DNA of 64,000 nucleotides from Clarkia xantiana subsp. parviflora (Eukaryota > Streptophyta > Magnoliopsida > Myrtales > Onagraceae), in the NCBI GenBank assembly GCA_036873135.1, contig JAPTYO010000002.1, forward strand, positions 23,152,452 to 23,216,451. Reading direction: 5' to 3'. Shown here piece by piece: positions 49,449 through 60,993 of this stretch. The translations under genes were made by a program, and so were the position numbers. The notes under the pieces are model-generated. The model worked only from the letters and a program-made list of their open reading frames with translations. It ran no database searches and was not told the origin of the DNA. How positions within the stretch are numbered: position 1 is the stretch's first letter; the number at the start of each line of letters is the position of its first letter.

Positions 49449-50463
49449 CTGTGGCAAGAAACCAAAAAAAAAAGAACTATTGTACTGACAAAGAATCAGC
49501 ATCGTCAAAACACGAAAGAAAAAAAAATAAGATTGAGTTGAAAAAAGTATAATGCATATAAAAGAATAAATGATAAATTCATATCAGGTTCCAGTACATG
49601 AAGTTATGGGTGCTTTTGAGTATCTTCAGTGATGTAAAATTATAATAACATGATCACCTGATTCTCATCCTATAAAAAGACTACAATCTTTCTATCAATC
49701 CATGGTTCGATGTACATTGTATCTTCCAATTAGAGAAAGAACCATTGACCTGATTCGAAGCAACCTCAATGCCTACATATTCAAACACCCTATATATGCA
49801 CTAACCATAACCTAACCACTAATTAATAATTTACATATCTAAAAATTCTACCATTATAATTGATTCACTCGCCGAATTTGTTTAGATTTGAAATACGCTT
49901 CTTTTTCATTATCAGCAACTTTCAAAGACGTGTTTTAAGTAATGAAAATTTTAAGTTACAGAATCTAGATAACATGATTCTCAAATGCTGTTACTATTCT
50001 CCACGCTCATAATAGATATCAGATTGGGGCAAGTTTTTGTGTAGGACTTCTTCATACACAATATAACTCAAAGTGCAGTGAAGAATTTCCTAGAAACTAT
50101 GAACAAACAGAAGAATGTCATTTTTTGAACAAATAAACAAACGCTAACTCCAAAATAAGGATTATAATTAGAGGGTTAGCAATTTTACACACCCTAGTTG
50201 CTTATTAGACAGTAATTTCCTGAATTTCCATATATTTATATATTAATAATCATTAGGTTTGGTGATTTTTCTAAGTTAACTACACTTGCAAAATGTTTAA
50301 CAGTACCTATTTGATGATATCAACCCTAAACCATAAAAAAAAAAATTGATGAAAAGCCTTCGTAATCTGGCAGAACCGTTGTCAATTGGTAGGATTCCGT
50401 ATATAAAATAATTGCAACTACTCTAGTATTAGATACCATAATTAGACATAAACGTAAATTCAC

Positions 50464-50790
50464 CTCTCTGTGGAGCCGAGATGAGCATGAGTTGTCCGAA
50501 TTGGAAGTCACGCTGTAATTGGTCGATAGAACAACGCACAAGCAGGACTGTTGTGGCGGGCGGCGGACGATGAGGAGGCAGCGAGTTGCAGCCGTGCGTC
50601 GGCTGCGGTCGTGTCTTAGACGACGATCGGAAATCGGCCCAACGGAGTCACAGAAGCGGTTGATGTTAGAGAGTCGGAACGACGTTTGAGGAGCACCGTT
50701 GTGTATCGAAATTGGTGGACGGCGAGAGAGCGGCCACAGTCTGAGCTGTATGTTTGGTTGGGATTGTTTCAACGTTTTCCAGAGATGTAA
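50464..50790 (-). other. GC-rich leader-like exon within the Helitron
   Basis: A GC-rich block surrounded by AT-rich DNA. On the minus strand it is CT-rich, like a plant 5' UTR or first exon, and ends CACAGAGAG|GTGAATTT, a plausible donor at 50464/50463. A 148-codon frame spans it but crosses the donor and shows no domain. It may be the first exon of the same captured gene as 48576-48726. Confidence 0.45.
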
Positions 50791-51047
50791 TTTTGTTGTT
50801 GTTACCCGGTCAATGCTTCCGGTTCATAACGTAGTAATTTACATAAATGGTTGGTCGGCTCAACTTTTGGATTGTACCTCTTTAAAGGGTTTGTGTCTTT
50901 TGGGGTGAGGACCCAAGCCAATTAATATATTGGTAAAATGATATATATATATATATATTATGAAGGTATATTCTGTTCATTCATATTATATATTCGGTCA
51001 TATATGTTTTCTAAATTTGTTATTATTATTTTATATATATTACTTTA

Positions 51048-51464
51048 GAGCATCCACAATGGTTTTACCTAAACTGTATTCTTTAAAATTGCCACGTAGA
51101 CATTTATGTACACTTTAAGTAATACGTAAATTTAAGACACACGTAAAAAATATTTTCTCTGCAATCGTATTACTTAAACATATTCCTTAAATATATTTTA
51201 TTATTAAATTTTCCAACAACCACCAATAAGATATTAGCATTAATTATAAAATGAATTAATTTATAATAAAAAATTGGTTACGTAATACATAGTGCATTAC
51301 TTAAATTTAAGGAATGCTTTATGTAAAAACATAAATTTACGTGCGGGTCCCATCTTTAAGGAATGCTATATAAAACCACTGTAGATAGTTTTTGTTGCTT
51401 TACTTAAATAAACATGTAGGACCCACGTTTACGTATTTTTTACGTAATACCACTGTGGATGCTC
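51048..51464. mobile_element. PIF/Harbinger (Tourist-like) MITE
   Basis: A 417-bp element with GAGCATCCACAATGG at the left and CCACTGTGGATGCTC at the right as inverted ends. It is flanked by TTA (51045-51047 and 51465-51467), the 3-bp Harbinger target. Inner blocks such as TTAAGGAATGC are also repeated in inverted order. It is nested in the Helitron. Confidence 0.87.
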
Positions 51465-51773
51465 TTATGTAACATGATGTATTATTGCAATTTCTTTATA
51501 TATACTGCTCACGTGGCGGCTTATGGTCTTCCGGAGCCAAACTGTATAGATTTATTATTTAAAAGGAAACTTTTAATTAATTTGTTTCTTTAAATTGCGT
51601 AGAGACCAAAATAGGAGATAAAAATACTTCTTAATTTTCAGCCAATCAATATTATGTATCTAAATTTAGATAACCCCTATTAAATTCCGATTAAAATAGG
51701 AAACGCTGACCGGTCAAACTGTCCACGTGTCAGTCAGAGGGCCTCAGATACCGAATTAATATAATATAATAGA

Positions 51774-52939
51774 TAACACTTAATACAATGAAATTTTTTC
51801 TATTTTTTTTTTAATATTTTTAATGATTTAAATTATGTACTTTTTATATATTTTATAGATAATTATTTAAATAAAACATTGATTTGTATGTATGATAATA
51901 TGATTAAATAATTAAAAAATAAATTTTAAGTAAATATATATATTTATTTATATTATATAAACACCATATATATCCAAAATGGCTTGTCTAATGTGTCCAA
52001 AATGAGTTTTGCCCATTGTGAGTACTTTGGACAAATTACATTTTTCTCTCTCTTTTATGACATATAGCTTATGTGGCGCTGATGTGGCTGCAAATGTCCA
52101 TCAAAATGTCTTTTGCCATTGGAAATGCTCTGAGGAAGATGAAGAAGATAAGTAGGAGAGAGGGACAGAATCTTCTTTTCCCTTTTCTTAAGATTATTTT
52201 TCAATAACCGTACCAAAAAGTAAGAGAGATAAAGACTCTTCTTTACCCATTTATTTAATATATATATATTTATATTTTCATGACTGTGCAAAAGTTATCT
52301 TACTATTTATTAACTGCATACGTAGTTCTATTCTAATATAATTATGTTCAAATTTACTAAAATCTCTTTTAAATCACCGATTCTAGCCAAATTTTTTTTT
52401 TCTATTCACTTATATTGATGTATACCTTAGTTATTATTTGGATAAATATATATTAATAATATCAAGTTATTTTATTCCAATTATTTTAGGGTATCAATTT
52501 ATATGATTATATTATATATTATAATAGTAATGATAAGGAATATAATATTAATAGAAGTGAATCAAATAATTTATTATATTTTATTTAAATGTAATACGAA
52601 AAAATGTTTTATGCATATGTTATACTTATAGTCTCACAAATTTTTAGGAGATATAGTATAATAACAATTCCACTTAGTATAAATTCGAACAGTGGATTTT
52701 TGTTGGTTTGTTATATACGTTATGTGTTCATATTACCCGCAAGTAAGGATGAAGTTATCAACGCATGAGAGGGCAATTATTCCCTCAATTTTTTGTGATG
52801 TGTAATTTTAAAAAGTGTATTTTTTTTCTTGATTTTATCATTTAAAATCTTATGTTTGCCTACCGATTTTTTTACATGGATTATTTTTTATATTTCGATT
52901 CTTGCCCCCTCTGAAAAAAAATTCCTGGCTTCGTCCCTG
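51774..52939. other. Right end of the hAT element, AT-rich
   Basis: No gene. 51960-52131 resembles a decayed MITE (its right end reads CATTGGAAATGCTC, the inverse of a GAGCATTTCCAATG terminus). The hAT right TIR closes the segment. Confidence 0.45.
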
Positions 52940-52947
52940 GCTTCAGA

Positions 52948-53290
52948 TATCCTTCTTCACCCGCCTTCCCTTACCTCCTTCCCTTACCTCCATTGCTGAA
53001 TCATTTCGCCGCGCTGCGGTCGCTCCTCGAAGGATGGCATCTGAAGGAGGGCTTAGGGTTTGTCCTGATATCTATAATCTTAGCTTAATTTTTACTTACT
53101 GAATATTCTCGTGGTTGCTCTGCTTTCGTAGCATATATGAAATTTATTTCAATGTGGTTGCTCCATTTCACAGGTCAGACAACTCCTTATTGAAGCATCT
53201 TTTCATCTTGCATTTTGAAGCTTCAATTGTCCGTCTGTTGATATTGATGAGTCGTGTTGTTGGTTCTTCAATTGTCCGTCTGTTGATATA
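52948..53290 (+). other. GC-rich exon-like fragment within the MULE
   Basis: Immediately right of the hAT insertion, 52948-53060 is GC-rich and CT-rich with an open frame (…SIAESFRRAAVAPRRMASEGG) ending at AGG|GTTTGTCC, a possible donor. TTTCACAG at 53167-53174 is a possible acceptor. CTTCAATTGTCCGTCTGTTG is then duplicated (53220 and 53266 areas). It could be captured host DNA of a Pack-MULE. I cannot name the source gene. Confidence 0.4.
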
Positions 53291-54586
53291 CCACCACCAG
53301 AGTAAATAAAAAAATGGACATTTAAATAATTAATTAATATTATGGAATATAATTCATGCACATAAAATAATTTTAGTTGCTACTGATTTCATATATCAAT
53401 TGGAACAAATACAATAGAATTAAATTTTAAATTTTTTAAAAAATACAACCACTAAGGCATAGTGGAAATACTAAACCCCTAGTCAAGTTTACTGTAAACC
53501 TTATCATACCCTAAATGAAAACCACCACCAGAGTAAATAAAAAAATGGACATTTAAATAATTAATTAATATTATGGAATATAATTCATGCGCATAAAATA
53601 ATTTTAGTTGCTACTGATTTCATATATCAATTGGAATAAATATAATAGAATTAAATATTAAATTTTAAAAAAATACAACCACTAAGGCATAGTGGAAATA
53701 CTAAACCCCTAGTCAAGTTTATTGTAAACCTTATCCATACCCTAAATGAAAACCACCACCAGAGTAAATAAAAAAAATGGACATTTAAATAATTAATTAA
53801 TATTATGGAATATAATTCATGCACATAAAATAATTTTAGTTGCTACTGATTTCATATATCAATTGGAACAAATATAATAGAATTAAATATTAAATTTTAA
53901 AAAAATTCAACCACTAAGGCATAGTGGAAATACTAAACCCCTAGTCAAGTTTACTGTAAATCTTATCCATACCCTAAATGAAAACCACCACCAGAGTAAA
54001 TCAAAAAATGGACATTTAAATAATTAATCAATATTATGGAATATAATTCATGCACATAAAATAATTTTAGTTGCTACTGATTTCATATATCAATTGGAAC
54101 AAATATAATAGAATTAAATATTAAATTTTAAAAAATTCAACCACTAAGGCATAGTGGAAATACTAAACCCCTAGTCAAGTTTACTGTAAACCTTATCCAT
54201 ACCCTAAATGAAAACCACCACCAGAGTAAATCAAAAAATGGACATTTAAATAATTAATTTATATTATGGAATATAATTCATGCACATAAAATAATTTTAG
54301 TTGCTACTGATTTCATATATCAATTGGAACAAATATAATAGAATTAAATATTAAATTTTAAAAAAATACAACCACTAAGGCATAGTGGAAATACTAAACC
54401 CCTAGTCAAGTTTACTGTAAACCTTATCCATACCCTAAATGAAAACCACCACCAGAGTAAATAAAAAAATAGACATTTAAATAATTAATTAATATTATGG
54501 AATATAATTCATGCACATAAAATAATTTTAGTTGCTACTGATTTCATATATCAATTGGAACAAATATAATATAATTAAATATTAAA
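53291..54586. repeat. Tandem array, about 5.6 copies of a 231-bp unit
   Basis: CCACCACCAG starts at 53291, 53522, 53753, 53985, 54215 and 54446, so the period is 230-232 bp. Units are nearly identical, differing mostly by single bases and A-run length. The last unit is cut at about 54586. No coding capacity. The array sits inside the MULE, about 150 bp from its right TIR. Confidence 0.95.
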
Positions 54587-54786
54587 GGTTGTCAGGTGCA
54601 ACCACTACTATGTTGTTGGGTCACGGTACATCCAAACAAATTTAACGGGACATCCTAACGCTGTTAAACCGGAATTAATCGAACCTGACCAAGCCGAAAA
54701 TCATTAAACCAGAAATTAAGATTAAAATAAATTATTAATAGGCCGCATGAAGCAGCGGCCGCTCCATAGTTTAGTCCCTAATAATA

Positions 54787-57000
54787 TGGAAGATCCCTAG
54801 TTTATGTACGTAATGTTCTGACACTGCTTTTTGAGATTTTTTTTCAGACTTAATGAACAATTAAAGTATGCGTTGATAAGTCAACATAGTCCTACCATTA
54901 GCATAATATAGCTAAGATGTTGGCTGATTAAGTTATACTTGCATCCGAATATGTCCGACGCGATATATAGATTATGTGAGATTTAATATTTTAATTAGGT
55001 TATCGTGAAATAAACTCCCAAAATATTTTAAACATATGACTTTGATTTTATTTTCCACAAACACGTGACTTTAATTCTACGGGTTAATACATCGTCTGGT
55101 TACTTACAATTGTATTATGTGACCAAATAGTTACTTTTCATTTTTTAGATTAAATGGTTAGCTACGTTTCAGAATGTGCGTAAATGGTTCAAACTTGTTA
55201 TGTTTAGTCACTTATGTTTCACCGAAAGTGATTAAATAATTTTAAAATGACGGTCTGCTCTTACATTCAATCAATTCAAGTGTTCATCGTATTCTTCGAA
55301 TTCTTCATCGTGTTTTTCATGTTCTTTATCGGAAAAAAAAATTTTCAAAATGAGTGTGCTTGAACATATGCAATCAAAGCCATCATCTTTTTATTTTACA
55401 TGGCACTACTATGAAAGAAAAATATTACATAGTTTTTTTGCCATAATAAATTATGTCGTTTAAAAATAAATTAAATATATATTCAAATTTTAATAAGTGA
55501 GCACAAAAATATACAACATATAAATTTAAAAAGAACACCACAATAAATATAGCATGTATATAAAAATAATAACACAAGATAGATATTGATAGATATCAAT
55601 CTAAAAACGGTGTAAATAGTCACACTTATTTATGAGATAGACATGTGACTCTCATGAAAAAGTTACATCAAAATTTGTATGATTGAGTAAGATCGAAAAT
55701 TATAAATGAGTTATGTTATTATCTTTTCTTATTTCGAATGGGTCGCCCGTACTTATTATCAGCACGCATTCTCCCTAATGTAGGAGGGCGCGTCAAATCA
55801 TCTCTAAATAGAGAAGGATGCGACGCATACTCCTCAAAGGAAGAGGATGTGTTGCATTCTCCTAATAAGGAGGAGATGTGACGCATCCTCCTTCCAAATG
55901 ACCCGAAATGAGTTGTCGATGTACTTGGCTATTTCAACGACAATGAGTGATCCATTATGGTAGTAGCTAATTAGGATTGGTCTTACCAACTAAAGTCTTG
56001 TTAATCTAATCATTGGTAAGAACTATTAAAATAACTAACTTAATGGGTTGGTTTGATATTGTTAATGGACCAGTTCGAGATCATTAGTAAGCTGGATTGT
56101 CATTAATGAGGTGATTAGTTACCATACTTATCATTTCCTATAAATAATACATTTATATCTTTCACAATGGGAGAGGATCGAGATTGATATTTACAATTCA
56201 GCTCTAGAATCGTATCTTCTGGTGACTGACTTAAGTTTCGAAGAGTGATTGTCGAGGCCAACCCTGGTTTAGTCCCTTCGTGCAGATACAAAAGTGCGGT
56301 GATTGAGTAAAAGTTGATCTCAAGAGATCAAGTTTCAACATATATATTATATATATCGAAAAATATGAGAAAATGTATCTTGCGAATCATACAAAACTGC
56401 TCTTACTAAATCACTTGGCGAATTTTGGAGCAGGTTTGTGATAAGAACCAACAACAAAGATAAATGTTAGTCGTAAATTTAAGGTAGAAGGGTTAATACA
56501 TTATTTTGTTATTTATATTTGCACAATGTGATTAAATTGTTACTTTTATTTTTTGATGTGATAGTTTGATTACTTACGTTCCAAAATGTGATTAAATTGT
56601 TCAATCAAACTTGTTACATTTAGTCATTTATGTTTCACCTAATGCAATTAAATGGTTATAAAATGACAATTTTACCATTACATCCAATTAATATCATGTT
56701 CTCCATCGCGTTCTCCATCTTCTTCATTGTGTTCACCGCGCTCTTCATCAAATTTATCAAGTTTCATAAAAGAAAAATCAAAATTTTCATTTTTTTTTTT
56801 AAATCAAACACTTAGTTCGAATTCAAACCCAACTGCAACTGTTGATGGGTTCAAATATGAACCCAACTAGAGTTTAGATTCGAACTCAAATTCTCAAATA
56901 TGAACCCAATTAGGGTTTAGATTCGAACTCAAATTCTCAGAACCCAGTGTTCACTTTTGATTGATCTACATTGGAGATTTCTTCCTGTTCCTGTACATTG
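54787..57000. repeat. Intergenic DNA with a diverged direct repeat
   Basis: A segment starting GGGTTAATACAT and containing GTTAC...TTTAGTCA(C/T)TTATGTTTCACC occurs at 55080-55330 and, diverged, at 56489-56740 in the same orientation. 55750-55915 has reiterated GGATGCG(A)CGCAT/AGGAGGATG words. No gene is recognised. Confidence 0.5.
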
Positions 57001-57603
57001 CTACATAGAGTTCACTTTCATGGCAAAACAAAATATTATAATACGCAGAGGAACTTGGCTAGCGATTTGCAGAATGCTTCATACAAGATGTTTGTACACG
57101 AGTCTCCTTCACGGGCTTCTTCTTCTCGAACTCCTCCTTCTTGGGCTTTCTCCTTCCCGAATCTCTACTTCGTGGGCTTCTTCTTCCCGTTTCCTCGCTT
57201 CCTCTTCTTGGTTACCTGCAAATGGGCACCAGAGGGTCCCGCCGTCCCGGTAAGCCCACTCGGATGCTTAAGTAAATATAAGCTTTAGAGAGAGGAAATG
57301 AGCTTAGAGAAAGAGTGATGATTTACCTTCAAATGAAGAGAGGAGATCTCTATTTATAGAGTTCCTATTGGACCGCCACGGTTCCAGTGATTTCCTGGTC
57401 CGGTTGTGGCAGTTTCGTAATATAAGTTGGCATTAACCGTAAATAAGGCGTGTTTGACCTCGATTTGACCGTGGATAATCTTGATATGGCTAAGTGTTGG
57501 TAAAAGGCCACCAAAGGCGAGCCCCGGGCGAAATATCGTCCGGGGGTAGGGGTCCGGGCGAGGGGAACTCGCCCAGATGGAGAGGGGATACCCGGATGGG
57601 TAT
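57001..57603 (-). mobile_element. Distal part of an older minus-strand LTR, left of nested insertion
   Basis: Its composition matches the right-hand flank at 61744-62038 (CCCGGG(C)GAG words). On the minus strand a TATA box CTATAAATAGAG (57360-57349) is followed by a CT-rich leader. The left boundary was not found, so the start given here is approximate. Confidence 0.5.
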
Positions 57604-58352
57604 TGATGGATATACGCATGATTCAGGCTCGGTTTTAAATTATTCGGACCTCATACACGCACGTAAGACCCACTACGAAACCCAATTTCGAGCTAACCGG
57701 GGGAAACCGGGCAAGTCGCGAACTTGCCCGGCACCCCCGGGGGCTTACCCGGAATTCCGGGTAAGCTTTGCACCCTGGGGGTGTCGCGCACACCCCCCTT
57801 TTTTGTCCTGGATGTATACGGAGACCCGATTTTCAACTAACTCCTATACGTCGGGGACCCCCCGTTACAAGGCGCGCGCGTCCCGCTTGTGACAGCCGCC
57901 TGAGACGCGCGTCAGAGTCCTCTTCCCAAAAGCTCTCCCCTGCATCCCGGTTCACATTTCCACATTGAACCGGGTCAAAACCGGCTTACGGTCCAAGGTT
58001 GCCTATAAATAGCCACCTTGGGGGTAAACATTTTCAAGTCACTTTGGGTGAGAATTGAGAAGAGCTCTGACCTCTCTCTAACTTTCTCTCTCTAGAATTG
58101 TCTAATGTTGACCGTCGGAGTGAGCGCACCAAGCACCTCCCCTATCCACGGGAGTTGCTCGGTAATGCTCCTCTTGCAGGTACAGACGGACAGTCAGCGA
58201 GAGAGCCCGAAGGACTTAGTGCGATTTTGAAGACGAAGCCAAAGGCCCGTGCACGACCCTAGGAGACGGACTTGGCCCTAACAAGCTCGCACCCAACCCG
58301 AAGACATCGACAAGTTACTCAGCAGACAGCCCGCGTTAACTTGGTCGAAACA
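57604..58352 (+). repeat. 5' LTR of nested element
   Basis: Begins TGATGGATATACGC and ends CGAAACA. A TATA box CCTATAAATAGCC lies at about 58002-58014. Confidence 0.9.
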
Positions 58353-58353
58353 C

Positions 58354-58370
58354 TTGGCGCCGTCTGTGGG
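58354..58370 (+). other. Primer binding site of nested element
   Basis: TTGGCGCCGTCTGTGGG, a gypsy-type PBS, one base after the LTR. Confidence 0.82.
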
Positions 58371-58739
58371 AAACGCAATGACAAGTCATGGCGTACCACT
58401 GTTATTCTAAGATCATCAGTTTACAAGATTTGGGAGAGCCGTGTGAAGCGCGTACACCTCCTACCAAACACGCACATCTGCGAAGCGCGTACACCTCCTA
58501 CCAAACGCGCGTGCATCGACGCTCTAAGAGGAGGAGTAACACCTCTCGCTCAGAAACTAAGTATAGTAGCAGCGGACACTAGGTGCAGCACTGCGCGCAC
58601 AGTATCGCACGCGCGTACACGTCGACATGGCAATGTGAGATCTACCACCTCACATACGAAGAACCTAACAGATACACTAAGTGGCTATCATGTTCGCGTA
58701 TCTCGGAGCGGCTATCATGTCCACGCATCTCGAAGCAGC

Positions 58740-59150
58740 AGTCGTGACCAAGACACACTCTACCTTGGGGAAAATAAAGTAGCGGTCGCTAGACACACTC
58801 TACCTTGGGGAAAACCAAGTAGCGATCGCTAGACACACTCTACTTTGGGGAAAGCCAAGTAGCGGTCGCATAATGCACTCTACCTTGAAAACGCCAGGTA
58901 GCGGCAGCAACATGGATAGGCAGTCGCCTCGCCGACCTTTGACCGACGCCATGGAAGGACACGTCGCCTCGCCGACCTCTGGCCTTCTCCCTACCTCGGA
59001 AACATCAAGTAGTTGTCGCTGAATGCACCCAACTTAGGAACAACCAAGTAGCAGTCGTGGAATGCACCCAACTTTAGAACAACCAAGTAGCAGTCGTGGA
59101 ATGCACCCAACTTTGGAAAAACCAAGTAGCAGTCATGGAACACACCCTAC
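58740..59150. repeat. Tandem repeats of about 43 bp
   Basis: Two related arrays. One has units with CACTCTACCTTGGGGAAAA...AAGTAGCGGTCG (58752-58870). The other has units with TGCACCCAACTTTGGAA...AACCAAGTAGCAGTCGTGGA (59015-59140). The shared CCAAGTAGC(A/G)GTCG core suggests one ancestral unit. Confidence 0.85.
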
Positions 59151-59472
59151 TTCGGAAGATCCCAGTAACCATCGACATGGGAGACAACTACATATCTACG
59201 AGACTCGTTAGTCTCTACTTATCACATAGCGAACACCCCACGAGGGGGGCAACCCCCTGTACATATCAACCACTATGACGACACCTACTCTACGTCGACA
59301 TCAAGCCTATAGTGACAACATGCATGGCAACAGACAAGGAAAAAATTCTAAGTGTTGGAACAAGCGCGCACATACAAGCGCACACATACAAGCGCGCACA
59401 TACAAGCGCACGCATACTCAGCTAGCACGCATATGGATGGTAGTATGGTCATGAAAGAAAGAGCCAATCAAT

Positions 59473-59815
59473 GAACATTTTCTAAGTGTTCCACCATGTC
59501 AGCAGTCGACATGTGACGAGGTGTCGACTATCAAGGAACATTTTCTAAGTGTTCCACCATGTCAGCAGTCGACATATGACGAGGTGTCGACTATCAATGA
59601 ATATTTCTAAGTGTTCCACCATGTCAGCAGTCGACTTATGACGAGGTGTCGACTATTAAGGAATATTTTCTAAGTGTTCCACCATGTCAGCAGTCGACAT
59701 ATAACGAGGTGTCGACTATCAAAGGATGTTTTCTAAGTGTTCCACTAGGGCAGCAGTCGACATATGACAAAGTGTCGACCATCAAGAAATACTTTCTAAG
59801 TATTTTCCTATGACG
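59473..59815. repeat. Tandem array, about 6 copies of a 63-bp unit
   Basis: TCTAAGT starts at 59481, 59544, 59606, 59669, 59732 and 59795, so the period is 62-63 bp. Each unit holds GTCGACATATGACGAGGTGT followed by CGAC, so most units carry two GTCGAC palindromes about 12 bp apart that can pair. Confidence 0.93.
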
Positions 59816-60993
59816 GCAATCAACGGCAGTCGACAAAGATCAAATAACGACAACCATGGTAACGAGTCATTAGGCTAGCGCTATCACGTCACTACAAGCA
59901 CCTCTACTCCGGGGGCAATACTATATCAACAAGGGCCTCGTCTCTCGACATATACGTTGCGAACATACTCTGTTCGTCAACGACGCGACGGATGCATCAC
60001 ACCTCGCAAGCTTAGGACCCGCGCGTCCGTGATACACGCTCCCTCATAAGTGTGTGGGTAACCCTTTACCTGTCTCTATTTTTTCTAAGTCTTTTAGTAC
60101 ATGACTATGCATCCTTTACACATACGTCATACACACGTCATCGTCATGCATTGCACACATCCATGATTTACATATTACACGTACATGAGTTAATTGTCGT
60201 CATATCATTTATTCATGCTATGATTTATATTTCCGTCATTGCATGATCAATTGCATGACAGTACGTTGTTATCTTCTTATTACAACACTTACTATTTTCT
60301 AGACTCATTTTTAGCAATCATGACTACATGCTATGCGCACATAATCTAGCGCGCACTATGTCATCTCAAAATGCATGATTCATGTTTTTTATTATTACAT
60401 GATTATTTTCATGATTCAATTATTGATTATGTGCTCACATCATTTATATCATGTCATCACATTCATGTTAACATCATAAACCATGATTGCACATATTCAC
60501 GAAAATTATTGCTTAAGTCCATCACATGTGATTTTCCAAACCCGAAATTATTTCATTTACTAAAACTGTCGTCTCGCCGTCAAGACGGCCGTCTCGGACG
60601 ACGGGCTCCCGAAAACCATCATATTGCATGAAAAACGTTTTATCAAAACTTTCATGATTTATTATCATTTTGATACAATTAGTCGTGGCATGAAAGTTCC
60701 ATATTTATTTGATCATCTTACAAACCCGAAAAATTTCATGTGCGCTCACGCCTTACTTCTTCCAAAATCACATTTATCATATTACTCGTAGTCCGTTGTG
60801 CTACTAACCCTTTGCGCAGTTATCAAGCATGACCGTCTCAAAAAACTAAGGCAAGGAGCTCGTCTGAGCCGCGCGTATCCACACCCTTGGTAAGTCAAGA
60901 CCCAAGGTGAGCAGACGACCCGAATCACGCGTACACCCTATCTTAAAATAGAGTTAAATAAAGGTCAAGCCATTATTTAACTCGGGGGCAAGT

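Larger units (their letters stand above)
47958..51773 (-). mobile_element. 3.8-kb Helitron carrying gene fragments
   Basis: On the minus strand it starts A|TCTATTATATTATATTAA (51773) and ends GCGCATGC-TTT-GCATGCGC (47988-47970), 8 nt, then CTAG|T (47961-47958). The 5' subterminal CTGACTGACACGTGGACAG resembles Arabidopsis Helitron 5' ends. It lies inside the 12.1-kb hAT. No Rep/helicase frame is seen. It contains exon-like segments on the same strand and a nested Harbinger MITE. Its 3816-bp length is larger than the other Helitron here. Confidence 0.75.
40821..52939. mobile_element. 12.1-kb hAT element inserted in the MULE
   Basis: The left end CAGGGACGGAGCTA and the inverse of the right end CAGGGACGAAGCCA match at 12 of 14 positions. 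The exact 8-bp duplication GCTTCAGA flanks it (40813-40820, 52940-52947), as hAT transposases make. Subterminal GCCCCCTCTGAAAA occurs near both ends (40934 and 52905). No hAT transposase frame survives inside. Its length is largely due to later insertions: smaller hAT MITEs, Helitron-type sequences and AT-repeats. Confidence 0.85.
40546..54777. mobile_element. MULE with 39-bp TIRs, split by a hAT insertion (nested stack)
   Basis: The outermost element of the stack. Both ends carry a 39-bp TIR with 36 matches; the left begins GGATTAAACTATGGAACG and the inverse of the right begins GGACTAAACTATGGAGCG. Each includes the hairpin-forming GGCCGC...GCGGCC type sequence. The exact 9-bp duplication CTAATAATA is at 40537-40545 and 54778-54786, the MULE signature. 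Removing the inner 12.1-kb hAT leaves about 2.1 kb containing a GC-richer exon-like segment and a 231-bp tandem array. No transposase frame is present, so it is non-autonomous and may be a Pack-MULE. Confidence 0.85.

Noticed and set aside
54740..54777. GGCCGC...GCGGCC hairpin read as a Helitron 3' end
   Set aside because: It has an inverted 39-bp partner at 40546 and a 9-bp duplication, so it is a MULE TIR.
57768..57968. 66-codon frame repeated at 61157-61357
   Set aside because: It is duplicated because it lies in the two LTRs. The sequence is GC-rich and has no domain.
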